Origin: Bin87 sp964347975
GTDB lineage: Bacteria; Chloroflexota; Dehalococcoidia; Lucifugimonadales; UBA3495
Direction: 5' to 3'
Assembly (NCBI GenBank): GCA_964347975.1
Contig: CAYGAY010000008.1
Span: 41,675 to 105,674 of the forward strand
DNA: 64,000 nucleotides
How positions within the stretch are numbered: the stretch's first letter is position 1; each line of letters starts with the position of its first letter. The position numbers and the translations under genes were made by a program. Below are positions 35,645 to 43,963 of the stretch, piece by piece. Under the pieces are notes generated by a model. The model searched no databases and was not told the origin of the DNA. It saw nothing but the letters and a program-made list of their open reading frames with translations.

Positions 35645-35673
35645 GTAGGGGCGGGTTTGAAACCCGCCCCTAC
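35645..35673. repeat. Palindromic repeat between convergent genes
   Basis: Two arms, GTAGGGGCGGGTT and AACCCGCCCCTAC, meet around TGA. It is the second copy of the 4989 palindrome and lies between the MFS gene and the cupin gene, where it may end both transcripts. Confidence 0.7.
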
Positions 35674-35697
35674 CCCTTTCGGACGCCAGCGATGGAA

Positions 35698-36057
35698 TCA
35701 GTCTTCGTTTTGCTGCGTCTGGCTGCCCTTGACCGTGATGGTGATATGGGACATCGCGGTTTCCCGGGAACCGTGCCAATGGTCTTCGCCGGCGGGAATG
35801 ATGGCGACGTCGCCTTCCGTGACCGTCACTTCCTCATCGCGGGTGGCGACGATGCCGGCGCCCTCGGTGACGATCAGGATCTGATCGCCGCTGTGGGTGT
35901 GGAACTTGTTGCGGACGCCGGCGCCGAAGTGAACGATGCCGAAGTTGAAGTTGTTGCTGTCGTCGGGATCCAGGATGGCCTGCCGACCCACGGGCCCGGT
36001 GAACAGGGGCGCGGTTCCTTCGGTCCTCTCCACTGCCGACATTTTCACGACTTTCAT
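35698..36057 (-). CDS. Cupin-domain protein
   Basis: 119 residues. Single cupin barrel with HTHSGDQILIVTEG (motif 1) and GDVAIIPAGEDHWHG (motif 2), metal-ligand histidines at both. Small cupins act as isomerases, dioxygenases or sensors; no substrate is evident. GGAGGT is 11 bases before the ATG 36057. Its coupling to neighbours is nil, the MFS gene converges. Confidence 0.85.
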   Translation of the reverse strand: MKVVKMSAVERTEGTAPLFTGPVGRQAILDPDDSNNFNFGIVHFGAGVRNKFHTHSGDQILIVTEGAGIVATRDEEVTVTEGDVAIIPAGEDHWHGSRETAMSHITITVKGSQTQQNED

Positions 36058-36259
36058 GGGTATCACTTACCTCCGGGGTTGTTTGCGCGTAGGAATGCCA
36101 AAGCAATCATACCCTGCGCCGCTTATGTCGTCTAGCCGGGTTGTGGGACCGGAGCCGCGGGACGATGGCGCAGCCCGCAGCCGCAGGGTGTGCGCCAGTT
36201 TTTAGACAGAGGAAATAAGGCTACCCTAGGAGGTCCATTACTTAGAGACCAACCGGCGC

Positions 36260-36400
36260 CGGATGCGTTATGCTGAATTCCGTGCCCGGGGCTACCCCAT
36301 GGGCAGTGGCACGGCGGAGAGCGCCTGCAAGCGGGTAATCGCGGCGCGGCTCAGGCAGCGCTCAATTTGCGAACCCACCTGCTCAGTGGTCGCGGGGACG
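36260..36400 (+). pseudogene. Transposase C-terminal fragment
   Basis: FRARGYPMGSGTAESACKRVIAARLRQ resembles the C-terminal GSGxxESACK segment of ISKra4-type transposases. The frame continues into unrelated sequence. It is a different IS family from the one at 1-522. The rest of the 430-base gap contains repeats and the cox promoter. Confidence 0.5.
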
Positions 36401-36473
36401 CCGTCTGGCCCCTCACCCATCCCCAACCCAGTCCTGCCTAAATCTTGGCGCGCACCCGGACGCCGCCGGCAAA

Positions 36474-36502
36474 TTGACAGCAATAGACCCTTATGCTATC
36501 GT
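36474..36502 (+). promoter_or_regulatory. Promoter of the cytochrome oxidase operon
   Basis: TTGACA (36474-36479), 17-base spacer, TATCGT (36497-36502) preceded by TGC. The stretch TTATGCTATC matches the fur promoter. The leader would be about 60-145 bases depending on the start used. Confidence 0.65.
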
Positions 36503-36652
36503 TACCATTGTTAGTGAAATTTTGCACACACTTCGGCTACGGTCAGTCGGAGTATCCGGGGGTTCACAATGGGGCTGCCGCCCTTCTCTGCGGAAGACTC
36601 ACCTACCAGATCCAGAAAGGGCCATGGCCCCAGACCATACGGTGATACTCCA

Positions 36653-37951
36653 GTGAACTCTACTCCCGACTCCCCCACACGCCGGCGCAGCCGGTGGCTT
36701 CTGGCGATTTTGCCGATTTTCGGGGTGTTGCTGCTGGCCGCCGTTGGGTGCGACTCCGACGCTCACCAGTCCATTCTTGCGCCTACTCCATGGTCACTCG
36801 AAGGCGCCAAAGGCCCGGTAGCGCGCGAGCAACTGTTGCTCTTCAACGTGCTGCTGTGGACGATGGTAATCGTGTTCGTCCTGGTTGAGGGCGCGTTGCT
36901 GTACGCCGCCATCCGCTTCCGGCGCAAGCCCGGCGACCCGCTGCCTCCGCAAACCCATGGCCACACCCCGTTGGAGATCGCCTGGACCGTCGTCCCTACC
37001 ATCCTCATCCTGGGTTTGGGCGTCTGGTCGGTGATTGTCCTCTTCAAAATGGAACCGGGCGAGGCGATAAGGCTGGCCCGTGCGGAAGGAAAAGAGCCCG
37101 TGGTCGTGGAGGCGGTGGGGCACCAGTGGTGGTGGGAGTTCCGTTATGAGGATGCCTTGCCCGGACAAGGACAATGCAGCATGCCCGGTGAAGAGGGGTG
37201 CGAGTTGGTCACCACCGCCAACGAAATGCGGGTTCCGGTCAACACGCCCATCATCATGGAGCTCAAGAGCGACGACGTGATTCACAGCTTCTGGATCCCC
37301 AAGTTGGCCGGCAAACAGGACGTGGTTCCCACTCGCACCAACAGTTTGTGGTTCCTGGCTGAAGAATCAGGGATGTACTATGGCCAATGCGCCGAGTTCT
37401 GCGGCACGGCCCACGCGCAGATGAAGTTCCGGGTGCACGTTCTCGAGGAGAACGATTACCAGGCCTGGGTCAACGGTTGGGGTGGCGAGTTGGCGGAACC
37501 CCTGTCCACGGAAGCCACCCGAGGCCAGTTGGTTTTCCTGGGTGACGGTCAGTGCGTTACCTGCCACACCGTTGGCGCGGCGGATACCGTGAACCCGGAG
37601 ACCGGCGAAGGCGTCCAGCACGCGCGGATGCAGACTTACATCGCCTACACCCAGTGGCTGGACAAACCGGCGGAAGAACGTCTGTCGGATGTGCGAACCG
37701 GCAACGAACCGCCCACCGCTTTCGCTGCCCCCAATCTCACTGATCTGGGCGCTCGGACCACAATTGGCTCCGGCCTGGTCGATCTCAACCGGGAAACTCT
37801 GCGCCAGTGGATCCGTGACCCCGAGTCGATCAAGCAGGGCAATCGAATGTCGGAACTGGCCGCCATCTACCAGACGCGCCGAGATCACCGGGCCGACCTT
37901 ACCGAAGCGGAACTTGGCGACCTGGTTGAATACCTGATGGCGCAGAAGTAG
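36653..37951 (+). CDS. coxB: Cytochrome c oxidase subunit II with fused cytochrome c
   Basis: About 432 residues. A lipobox-like LAAVGC follows the signal, then two membrane helices, a cupredoxin domain with the CuA ligands (VIHSFWIPKLAGKQD, CAEFCGTAHAQM) and the VGHQWWWEF electron path, and a C-terminal haem domain with CVTCHT and a later Met. This is the caa3 layout, taking electrons directly without a soluble cytochrome c. The start is uncertain: GTG 36653 gives a normal signal, whereas ATG 36569 with GGGGG would add 28 residues. Confidence 0.92.
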   Translation: MNSTPDSPTRRRSRWLLAILPIFGVLLLAAVGCDSDAHQSILAPTPWSLEGAKGPVAREQLLLFNVLLWTMVIVFVLVEGALLYAAIRFRRKPGDPLPPQTHGHTPLEIAWTVVPTILILGLGVWSVIVLFKMEPGEAIRLARAEGKEPVVVEAVGHQWWWEFRYEDALPGQGQCSMPGEEGCELVTTANEMRVPVNTPIIMELKSDDVIHSFWIPKLAGKQDVVPTRTNSLWFLAEESGMYYGQCAEFCGTAHAQMKFRVHVLEENDYQAWVNGWGGELAEPLSTEATRGQLVFLGDGQCVTCHTVGAADTVNPETGEGVQHARMQTYIAYTQWLDKPAEERLSDVRTGNEPPTAFAAPNLTDLGARTTIGSGLVDLNRETLRQWIRDPESIKQGNRMSELAAIYQTRRDHRADLTEAELGDLVEYLMAQK

Positions 37952-38020
37952 CGCCGGAACGGGATTGCCACGTTGCGCTCGCAATGACAAACTATAGACC
38001 CATCGCCGCTAACGCATAGC
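37951..38020. mobile_element. MITE-like repeat, partial copy 4
   Basis: GCCGGAACGGGATTGCCA, TTGCGCTCGCAATGACAA and CCGCTAACGCATA repeat parts of the 26535 and 30412 copies. It lies between coxB and coxA inside the operon. Confidence 0.5.
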
Positions 38021-38055
38021 CAATATCACTCGAGCCGCAGCGGAGGATCTGAACC

Positions 38056-39930
38056 ATGGTAACTATCACTGGCGTTATACCCCGCCCCACCACTTACACT
38101 GGCCTGTGGAGCTGGTTGACCACGGTTGACCATAAGCGCATCGGGGCGTTGTACGGTTTCTCCGCCTTCTTCTTATTCATTGTGGGGGGCATTGAAGCCG
38201 GCATCATGCGCTGGCAGCTGGCTACCGCCGAGAACACGGCGGTGTCCGCCGACTGGTTCAACGCCATGTTCACCATGCACGGCACCACCATGGTCTTCAT
38301 GGTGATCATGCCATTCGGCGCGACGTTCTTTAACTTCCTGGTGCCGCTGATGATCGGCGCCCGCGACGTGGCATTTCCCCGCCTCAACGCCTTTTCCTAC
38401 TGGACGTTCCTCTTCGGCGCACTACTGATGCACGCCGGCTTTCTCATCGGCCAGGTTCCCGACGCCGGCTGGTTCTCCTACGCCAACCTGACCGCCGCGC
38501 CTTTCAGCGAAGGCAAGGGCCTGGACTTCTGGGCGCTGAGTTTGCAGGTTCTAGGAATAGCCTCATTGGCCGCCGGTTTCAACTTCGTCGTTACCATCAT
38601 CAATATGCGAGCCCCGGGAATGTCGCTGATGCGGATGCCGGTGTTCATATGGATGACGCTGGTCACCAGCATCCTGCTGGTGTTGGCCTTCCCCATCCTC
38701 ACCGTAGCGCTCATCGCGCTGACCGCTGACCGCCAGTTCGGGGCCAACTTCTTCAACACCGCCGCCGGCGGCGACCCCATCCTCTGGCAGCACCTGTTCT
38801 GGCTCTTTGGGCATCCTGAGGTGTACATCCTCATCTTGCCCGCCATGGGCGTTGTGTCCGAGATCATCCCCACCTTCAGCCGCAAGCCCTTGTTCGGTTA
38901 CCCGGTGGTGGTGTTCTCCGGCATCGTCATCGCCATCATGAGCTGGGCGGTGTGGAGCCACCATATGTTCACGGTTGGCCTTGGTCCCATCGCCAACTCG
39001 GTGTTCACCATCACCACCATGCTCATCGCCGTGCCCACCGGCGTCAAGATCTTCAATTGGGTGGGAACGATGTGGAACGGTTCCATTGACCTGAAGACGC
39101 CCATGCTCATGGCCATCGGGTTCGTGGCGCTGTTCGTCGTGGGCGGACTGTCCGGCGTGTCCCACGCGGTGTCGCCCTCCGACTTCCAGCAGCAGGACAC
39201 CTACTACATCGTCGCTCACATCCACTACGTGCTGTTTGGCGGCGCCATCTTCGGCATCTTCGCCGGCATCTATTACTGGTATCCCAAGATCACCGGCAAG
39301 ATGTACCACGAAACCCTGGGCAAAGCGCATTTCTGGCTGATGTTCGTGGGCATGAACCTGACATTCTTCCCCATGCACTACGCCGGCCTGAACGGTATGC
39401 CCCGCCGCATTTATACCTACGCCGAGGGTTTCGGTTGGGAAGGCATGAACCTGCTGGCCACCATCGGCTACTTCGTCATCGTCATCAGCCTGCTGGTGTT
39501 CATCCACAACTTCTTCTACAGCATCAAACGGGGCGAGCGGGCCGGACACGATCCCTGGGACGCGCCTACGCTGGAGTGGAGCATTTCCTCCCCGCCGCCG
39601 GCGTACAATTTCGCTGAAATCCCTGTCGTGCGCGGCCAGGATGCGTACTGGATCACCAAGCGGGAAGCTGCCGCCCGGGGCGAGCCCATCACACAAGGGG
39701 AGGCGCACGTTGACCCCAGCGCTATTCATATGCCCAGCCCGTCCTACTGGCCGCTGGTGGCGTCCTTCGGCGTGGCCTGGCTGGCCGGTGGGTTCCTGAT
39801 CGACGTTGGCTGGGACTACATCCGGTTCCCGGTCGCCATCGTCGGCGGGCTCATCACCATCATCGGCGTGATCGGCTGGTCCAACGAACCGCCCACAGCA
39901 GAACACCACGAAGCCGCTGGACACCACTGA
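38056..39930 (+). CDS. coxA: Cytochrome c oxidase subunit I
   Basis: 624 residues with about 14 membrane segments. Haem and CuB ligands are visible: MHGTTM, HPEVYILILPAMG (with His-Tyr crosslink site), SHHMF and HIHYVLFGGAIFG. It carries out O2 reduction and proton pumping. The C-terminal 100 residues (from about 520) add two more helices, typical of caa3-type enzymes. Its start, MVTITGV, has GGAGG at 38041. Confidence 0.96.
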   Translation: MVTITGVIPRPTTYTGLWSWLTTVDHKRIGALYGFSAFFLFIVGGIEAGIMRWQLATAENTAVSADWFNAMFTMHGTTMVFMVIMPFGATFFNFLVPLMIGARDVAFPRLNAFSYWTFLFGALLMHAGFLIGQVPDAGWFSYANLTAAPFSEGKGLDFWALSLQVLGIASLAAGFNFVVTIINMRAPGMSLMRMPVFIWMTLVTSILLVLAFPILTVALIALTADRQFGANFFNTAAGGDPILWQHLFWLFGHPEVYILILPAMGVVSEIIPTFSRKPLFGYPVVVFSGIVIAIMSWAVWSHHMFTVGLGPIANSVFTITTMLIAVPTGVKIFNWVGTMWNGSIDLKTPMLMAIGFVALFVVGGLSGVSHAVSPSDFQQQDTYYIVAHIHYVLFGGAIFGIFAGIYYWYPKITGKMYHETLGKAHFWLMFVGMNLTFFPMHYAGLNGMPRRIYTYAEGFGWEGMNLLATIGYFVIVISLLVFIHNFFYSIKRGERAGHDPWDAPTLEWSISSPPPAYNFAEIPVVRGQDAYWITKREAAARGEPITQGEAHVDPSAIHMPSPSYWPLVASFGVAWLAGGFLIDVGWDYIRFPVAIVGGLITIIGVIGWSNEPPTAEHHEAAGHH

Positions 39931-39983
39931 TGGTAGTCGTCCACGCCCACCAATAGTCATCAGCAAAAGTCAGGAGTAGCGCG

Positions 39984-40673
39984 TTGGCTCACGCAGACAC
40001 CTCCCACGCTCCGCCGGCGCATCCACCGGCGCACGAGGAAGAAACCACCACCGGCATAAATCACCGGAAACTCCTGATGTGGGTGTTTCTCGGTTCCGAC
40101 TGCCTCTTCTTCGGCTCTCTTATCGCGACCTACATGGTGTATCGCGGGCAGAGCATCGTCGGGCCGTATCCCCGGGACATCATCGACGTCCCAATAACCA
40201 CCATCAGCACCTTCGTCCTCCTGATGAGCTCCTTTGCCATGGTGATGGGCGTCGCGGCAGCCCGCAATGGGAACCAGAAACGATTGATCCAATGGTTGTT
40301 GCTGACCATCGTTCTGGGCGCCACCTTCATCGGTTTCCAGGTTTATGAATTCAACCTGTTCCGCGTTGAAGGGCTGCGCTACGAGACCAACCTGTTCAGC
40401 AGCACATTCTTTACGCTGACCGGTTTTCACGGCGCTCACGTAACCCTCGGCCTGTTCTGGCTGGTGTGCCTGGTCATCATCGCCGCCCGCAACCCGGCCG
40501 GTCGTCCTTCCGGCCTGGACGTGGACATTGCCGGGCTGTACTGGCACTTCGTTGACATCGTTTGGATCGTGATTTTCACGCTGCTATACTTGGTTGGCGG
40601 ATTTGACGGCCCGCCGGAAGCCGGCCACGCCGCAGTCCAGGGATGGAATTGGGTCACCGGACTTTTCAGCTAG
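39984..40673 (+). CDS. coxC: Cytochrome c oxidase subunit III
   Basis: 229 residues, five to six membrane helices. The family's MWVFLGSDCLFFGSLIATY, FHGAHVTLGLFWL and YWHFVDIVWIVIFTLLYL segments are clear. TTG start at 39984 behind CAGGAG. The His-rich N terminus is unusual but fits the cox operon of this organism. Confidence 0.93.
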   Translation: MAHADTSHAPPAHPPAHEEETTTGINHRKLLMWVFLGSDCLFFGSLIATYMVYRGQSIVGPYPRDIIDVPITTISTFVLLMSSFAMVMGVAAARNGNQKRLIQWLLLTIVLGATFIGFQVYEFNLFRVEGLRYETNLFSSTFFTLTGFHGAHVTLGLFWLVCLVIIAARNPAGRPSGLDVDIAGLYWHFVDIVWIVIFTLLYLVGGFDGPPEAGHAAVQGWNWVTGLFS

Positions 40674-40695
40674 GTTTCGAGGAGGCAACCACCAG

Positions 40696-41553
40696 ATGAG
40701 CACCAACCCCGGACACGAGGCCGCCATGGGCCACGAAGAACACACTGCCCACGAAGACGCCGGGATAGCGCGGTTTTTCTGGGGCCGTGTGCCGGAAGGG
40801 GTGCATGGCGGCCTAAAGCAGTACGGCCTGCTGGCCTTATTCCTGGGGATCATAACGCTGATCGAATTCCTGATCATCGTACCGGAAACGTTGCAGGGCA
40901 GCAGCGTGGTGATCGCGCCGCTGGTGATCCTCTCGGTGATCAAGTTTTTCTGCGTGGTCGCTTTCTTCATGCACCTGAAGTTCGAGCACCGGCTGTTGTG
41001 GCAGATCTTCGTCGCTGGATTGGCATTAGGGTTGGTGGTGGCGCTTGCTTTGGTGCTGCTGTTCGGGGTATTCCGCATCGACGCCCGGGAGTTCTCCGAG
41101 CCGCGGGTGACGCCCTTTGAGCACCACGCTGAGGAACACCACGCGGAAGTGGCCCGTCCGTTGCCGGCAGAGGTGCCGGGCCCGGTGGATCCGGCCGACG
41201 CGGCCCCAGCTGCCCCTGCTGGTAACGCAGCCGCCGCTTCATCCCCCGGGCAAGTTCTGTTTATCGGCACCGCGGCTTGCGCCTCCTGCCACGCCGTACA
41301 AGGCGTAGCCCAGGGGGTGCTCGGGCCGCCCCTGGACGGCATCGCCAGCACTGCGGCCAATCGGATTTCTGGATACTCTGCTGAGGAGTACATCAGGGAA
41401 TCCATTGTGGAACCCGACGCCTATACCGCCGGCACTGCCGACGGCCTCAGTCAAGACTACCAGGAAGGACTGATGCAAGCCACGATGGCCGGCATCTCCC
41501 TGTCCGAAGAAGACGTGGATAATCTGGTGGAGTACCTGCTGACGCTGAGATAG
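40696..41553 (+). CDS. Cytochrome c oxidase subunit IV fused to cytochrome c
   Basis: 285 residues. N-terminal part has three membrane helices and the subunit IV family core (LLALFLGIITLIEFLIIV, IKFFCVVAFFMHLKFEH). A Pro/Ala linker with EHHAEEHHAE is followed by a class I cytochrome c domain (CASCHAVQG, residues about 190-285) with an axial Met near MQATMAG. GGAGG before the ATG at 40696. A second haem c in subunit IV is rare next to the one in subunit II. Confidence 0.88.
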   Translation: MSTNPGHEAAMGHEEHTAHEDAGIARFFWGRVPEGVHGGLKQYGLLALFLGIITLIEFLIIVPETLQGSSVVIAPLVILSVIKFFCVVAFFMHLKFEHRLLWQIFVAGLALGLVVALALVLLFGVFRIDAREFSEPRVTPFEHHAEEHHAEVARPLPAEVPGPVDPADAAPAAPAGNAAAASSPGQVLFIGTAACASCHAVQGVAQGVLGPPLDGIASTAANRISGYSAEEYIRESIVEPDAYTAGTADGLSQDYQEGLMQATMAGISLSEEDVDNLVEYLLTLR

Positions 41554-41574
41554 CTCCGCTCCGGGACTTGTGTA

Positions 41575-41606
41575 AAGAGGGGCAGCCTGCATCGGCTGCC
41601 CCTCTT
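41575..41606 (+). terminator. Terminator of the cox operon
   Basis: Stem AAGAGGGGCAGCC with GGCTGCCCCTCTT, six-base loop. T tail is short (TTGCTAT). Confidence 0.7.
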
Positions 41607-41689
41607 GCTATGCCACCGGCAGCGTGTACACTGTATCCGCCGCGCCGTGTTGCGCTGCTGCGTTGGAGCCGCCACCAGGAGGAACCGCC

Positions 41690-42573
41690 ATGCTGGTTGA
41701 TTTGATTCGCCTCACCGCTGCCGATGGGATGGAGTTGGACGGCGCTTTCTTCGCGCCGGAGTCCGATGCCGCGTCCGCCGGCCCAATTGATGCCGCCATG
41801 GTGATTCACGGTTCCGGCCGCAACTTCTACACGCCGGCCACGGCGGCCATGGCCGAGGACCTGCGCAACGCTGGCTACGCCGCCCTGACCATCAACACGC
41901 GCGGGCACGAACCGTGTGGGTGGACCGGCAAACCGGAGTAGCCGAAGGCAACGCCTACGAGATACTGGACAACAACCGCCAAGACCTGCGTGCCGGCATC
42001 GACTATCTCGCGTCCCTGGGCTACCAGCGTATCGCGATCCTGGGCCAGAGCATGGGCGCCGTTAAGGTCACCTACTACGCCGCCGTTGAGAAGGACCCGC
42101 GGGTTGCCGCCGTGGTGCCCATCTCGCCGGTGCGCCTTTCCTGCTCCTACTACCTGGAATCCGCGGACGCCGACGAATTCCGCGCGAACCTGGAAACCGC
42201 CGACTGCATGGAAGCGGAAGACCGCGCCATGGATCTGTTTTACGTGGACTTTCCCATCAAGGAAATGTTCTCCGCGATGGCGTACATTGACAAGCATGGC
42301 CCGCTGGAACGGTACAATGTAATCCGGCACGTTGCCCAAATTCGCGTGCCTTTATTCGTCCTTTCCGGTTCCACCGAGACCCATACTCGCCTGCTGGACG
42401 TTCCGCAAGACATGATCGCCGCCGCCGTGAACAGCCCCCGCGCCGAGTATCTGGTGCTGGAAGGCGGGACGCACTCTCTGACCAATATGATGCCCGAGGC
42501 CGGCCAGGCCGTGGTCAACTGGCTCGCCTCCCTTGCTGCCTCGGCTGGGCAAACTGCGGTTGCCGCAAACTGA
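41690..42573 (+). pseudogene. Alpha/beta hydrolase split by a frameshift
   Basis: The first part (41690-41941) has MLVDLIRLTAADGMELDGAFFAPE and the second (41914-42573) GQSMGAVKVTYYAA with the serine elbow, and GGTHSLTNMM supplying His. The frames meet around 41910-41920: one reads RGHEPCGWTGKPE and stops, the other VWVDRQTGVAEGNAYEILD. A single inserted base after P (CCG) would restore the family sequence. AGGAGG lies before the first ATG. It is either a real pseudogene, a programmed shift or an assembly error. Confidence 0.7.
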
Positions 42574-43016
42574 TGGACCGATCCGGCGACCCCTTTACGA
42601 TGAAGCCGATTGGCTACGTCCGGAGCCGGTTCGACAGCTATGCGCCGTCGGACGAAATGCGGGCGCACCCGTCGGAAATCGTTGTGCATCCGAACTTTGC
42701 CGACGGCCTCATGGGCCTTAAATCGGGAGGGCAAATCCTGACGCTTTTCCTGTTGCACCGGGCGATGGCTGTTGGGTATGAACTCCGGCTCCATCCCGGT
42801 CACAATCCCGATAACCCGATTCGGGGGGTGTTCAGCACCCGCAGCCAATACCGTCCGAATTTCATCGCCGCCACGGTGGCCCGGATCCAGTCAATTCGAC
42901 ACGATGGGGCGACCGGGGAAGCCGTGCTGACCGTGACCGAACTTGACGCGCAGGATGGCTCGCCCGTTATCGACATCAAACCCTACCGGGCAAGCCGCGA
43001 CGCGCCACCGCCATAG
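42573..43016 (+). CDS. trmO: tRNA (N6-threonylcarbamoyladenosine-37) methyltransferase
   Basis: 147 residues of the TrmO/TsaA-YaeB family. MKPIGYVRSRFD and SEIVVHPNFADGLMGL and the signature GVFSTRSQYRPNFIAA are seen. It methylates t6A37 in tRNA-Thr. The start overlaps the previous stop as TGATG; ATG 42600 is an alternative that begins directly with the family motif. The C-terminal TsaA extension of the E. coli protein is missing, as in many short homologues. Confidence 0.85.
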   Translation: MDRSGDPFTMKPIGYVRSRFDSYAPSDEMRAHPSEIVVHPNFADGLMGLKSGGQILTLFLLHRAMAVGYELRLHPGHNPDNPIRGVFSTRSQYRPNFIAATVARIQSIRHDGATGEAVLTVTELDAQDGSPVIDIKPYRASRDAPPP

Positions 43017-43026
43017 GGCGCCAATT

Positions 43027-43055
43027 TTGACACCGCCGGGCCATTCCTATACCAT
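43027..43055 (+). promoter_or_regulatory. Promoter for the FmdB-type gene
   Basis: TTGACA (43027-43032), 17-base spacer, TACCAT (43050-43055). Confidence 0.5.
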
Positions 43056-43132
43056 CCCCTGCGGTGTTTGCCGAATGCCAGCGATGGAAATAACAGTAGC
43101 CAACGGTGGGTTCTCCGCCCGGTTCTTGCAAT

Positions 43133-43441
43133 ATGCCAATCTATGAATATCGCTGCCAGTCCTGCCATCAGGTGAGCAGCTTCTTTTTCAAGGTCGCTGC
43201 CGCGGCGACGGCCGTAAATTGCGAATACTGCGGAGACCACGGTATGGAGCGCATCATGTCGTCTTTCTCCAAGGGCCGCACCGAAGCGGACCAGTTGCGC
43301 GACCTGGATCCCCGTTACTACAAAATGGTGGATGATGCTCTGGGCAAAGCTCCCGCTACCACCGATCCTGACCATTATCTTCGCAAGATGGCGCCGTTCA
43401 CCGCTGCGGAAAAGACCGGCGATCCTTATTTCGGCGAATAA
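43133..43441 (+). CDS. FmdB-type zinc-ribbon protein
   Basis: 102 residues. Starts MPIYEYRCQSCHQV and has a second pair CEYC, the zinc ribbon of FmdB regulatory-type proteins. The C terminus (DLDPRYYKMVDDALGKAP...DHYLRKMAPF) is not part of the domain. Such proteins are widespread and of uncertain role. ATG chosen at 43133 from the family start. Confidence 0.85.
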   Translation: MPIYEYRCQSCHQVSSFFFKVAAAATAVNCEYCGDHGMERIMSSFSKGRTEADQLRDLDPRYYKMVDDALGKAPATTDPDHYLRKMAPFTAAEKTGDPYFGE

Positions 43442-43495
43442 ACTGAAGCGCCGGCCCAACTTCTCATCCCCGGCGCCCCCGGAGACGTCCTCGGA

Positions 43496-43933
43496 ATGAC
43501 TGCTGATCCAATCGTATTCCCTTCGCTGGGCTGGTTTGAAGCTCTGCAAAAACTGGTGAATGATGACCCGGCCTACCGGCAAATTGGCACCGTTGACGCC
43601 GCCATGGGTGTTAAGGTCGCCGACGAGGTGTTCGTGGTCACGTTCGAAGCTTTCGAATGTCGGTCTGTCCGAGCCGGCAATGAGTACGACTTGATCAACG
43701 TGGACTTCTTCATCGAGATGGAACCCGACGCATGGCGGACGATGCTGGAAAACATCAAGGCCAACGGCGCAGCCGAAGCCGGGCAGACCCTGGTCAGCCT
43801 GGACATGCTCCACGAGATTTCGACCAACGCCACGGGCGACCAACTTCGCGCGGATATGTTCTTCCGCTACAACCAGAGCTTGCAGCACTTTTTCGACCTG
43901 TCGGCCAACCTGAACACGGTGTTCGCCGAATGA
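43496..43933 (+). CDS. SCP2-like sterol-carrier-domain protein
   Basis: 145 residues, tentatively assigned. WFEALQKLVNDDPAYRQIG, VTFEAFECRSVRAG and a C-terminal QSLQHFFDLSANLNTVF match the general SCP2 pattern of a lipid-binding domain with a helical N terminus. No catalytic residues. It precedes a membrane glycosyltransferase by 30 bases and may share a transcript with the FmdB-type gene. Confidence 0.55.
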   Translation: MTADPIVFPSLGWFEALQKLVNDDPAYRQIGTVDAAMGVKVADEVFVVTFEAFECRSVRAGNEYDLINVDFFIEMEPDAWRTMLENIKANGAAEAGQTLVSLDMLHEISTNATGDQLRADMFFRYNQSLQHFFDLSANLNTVFAE

Positions 43934-43963
43934 ATCGCCCGGAGCGTTGCACACCCCGGCGGT

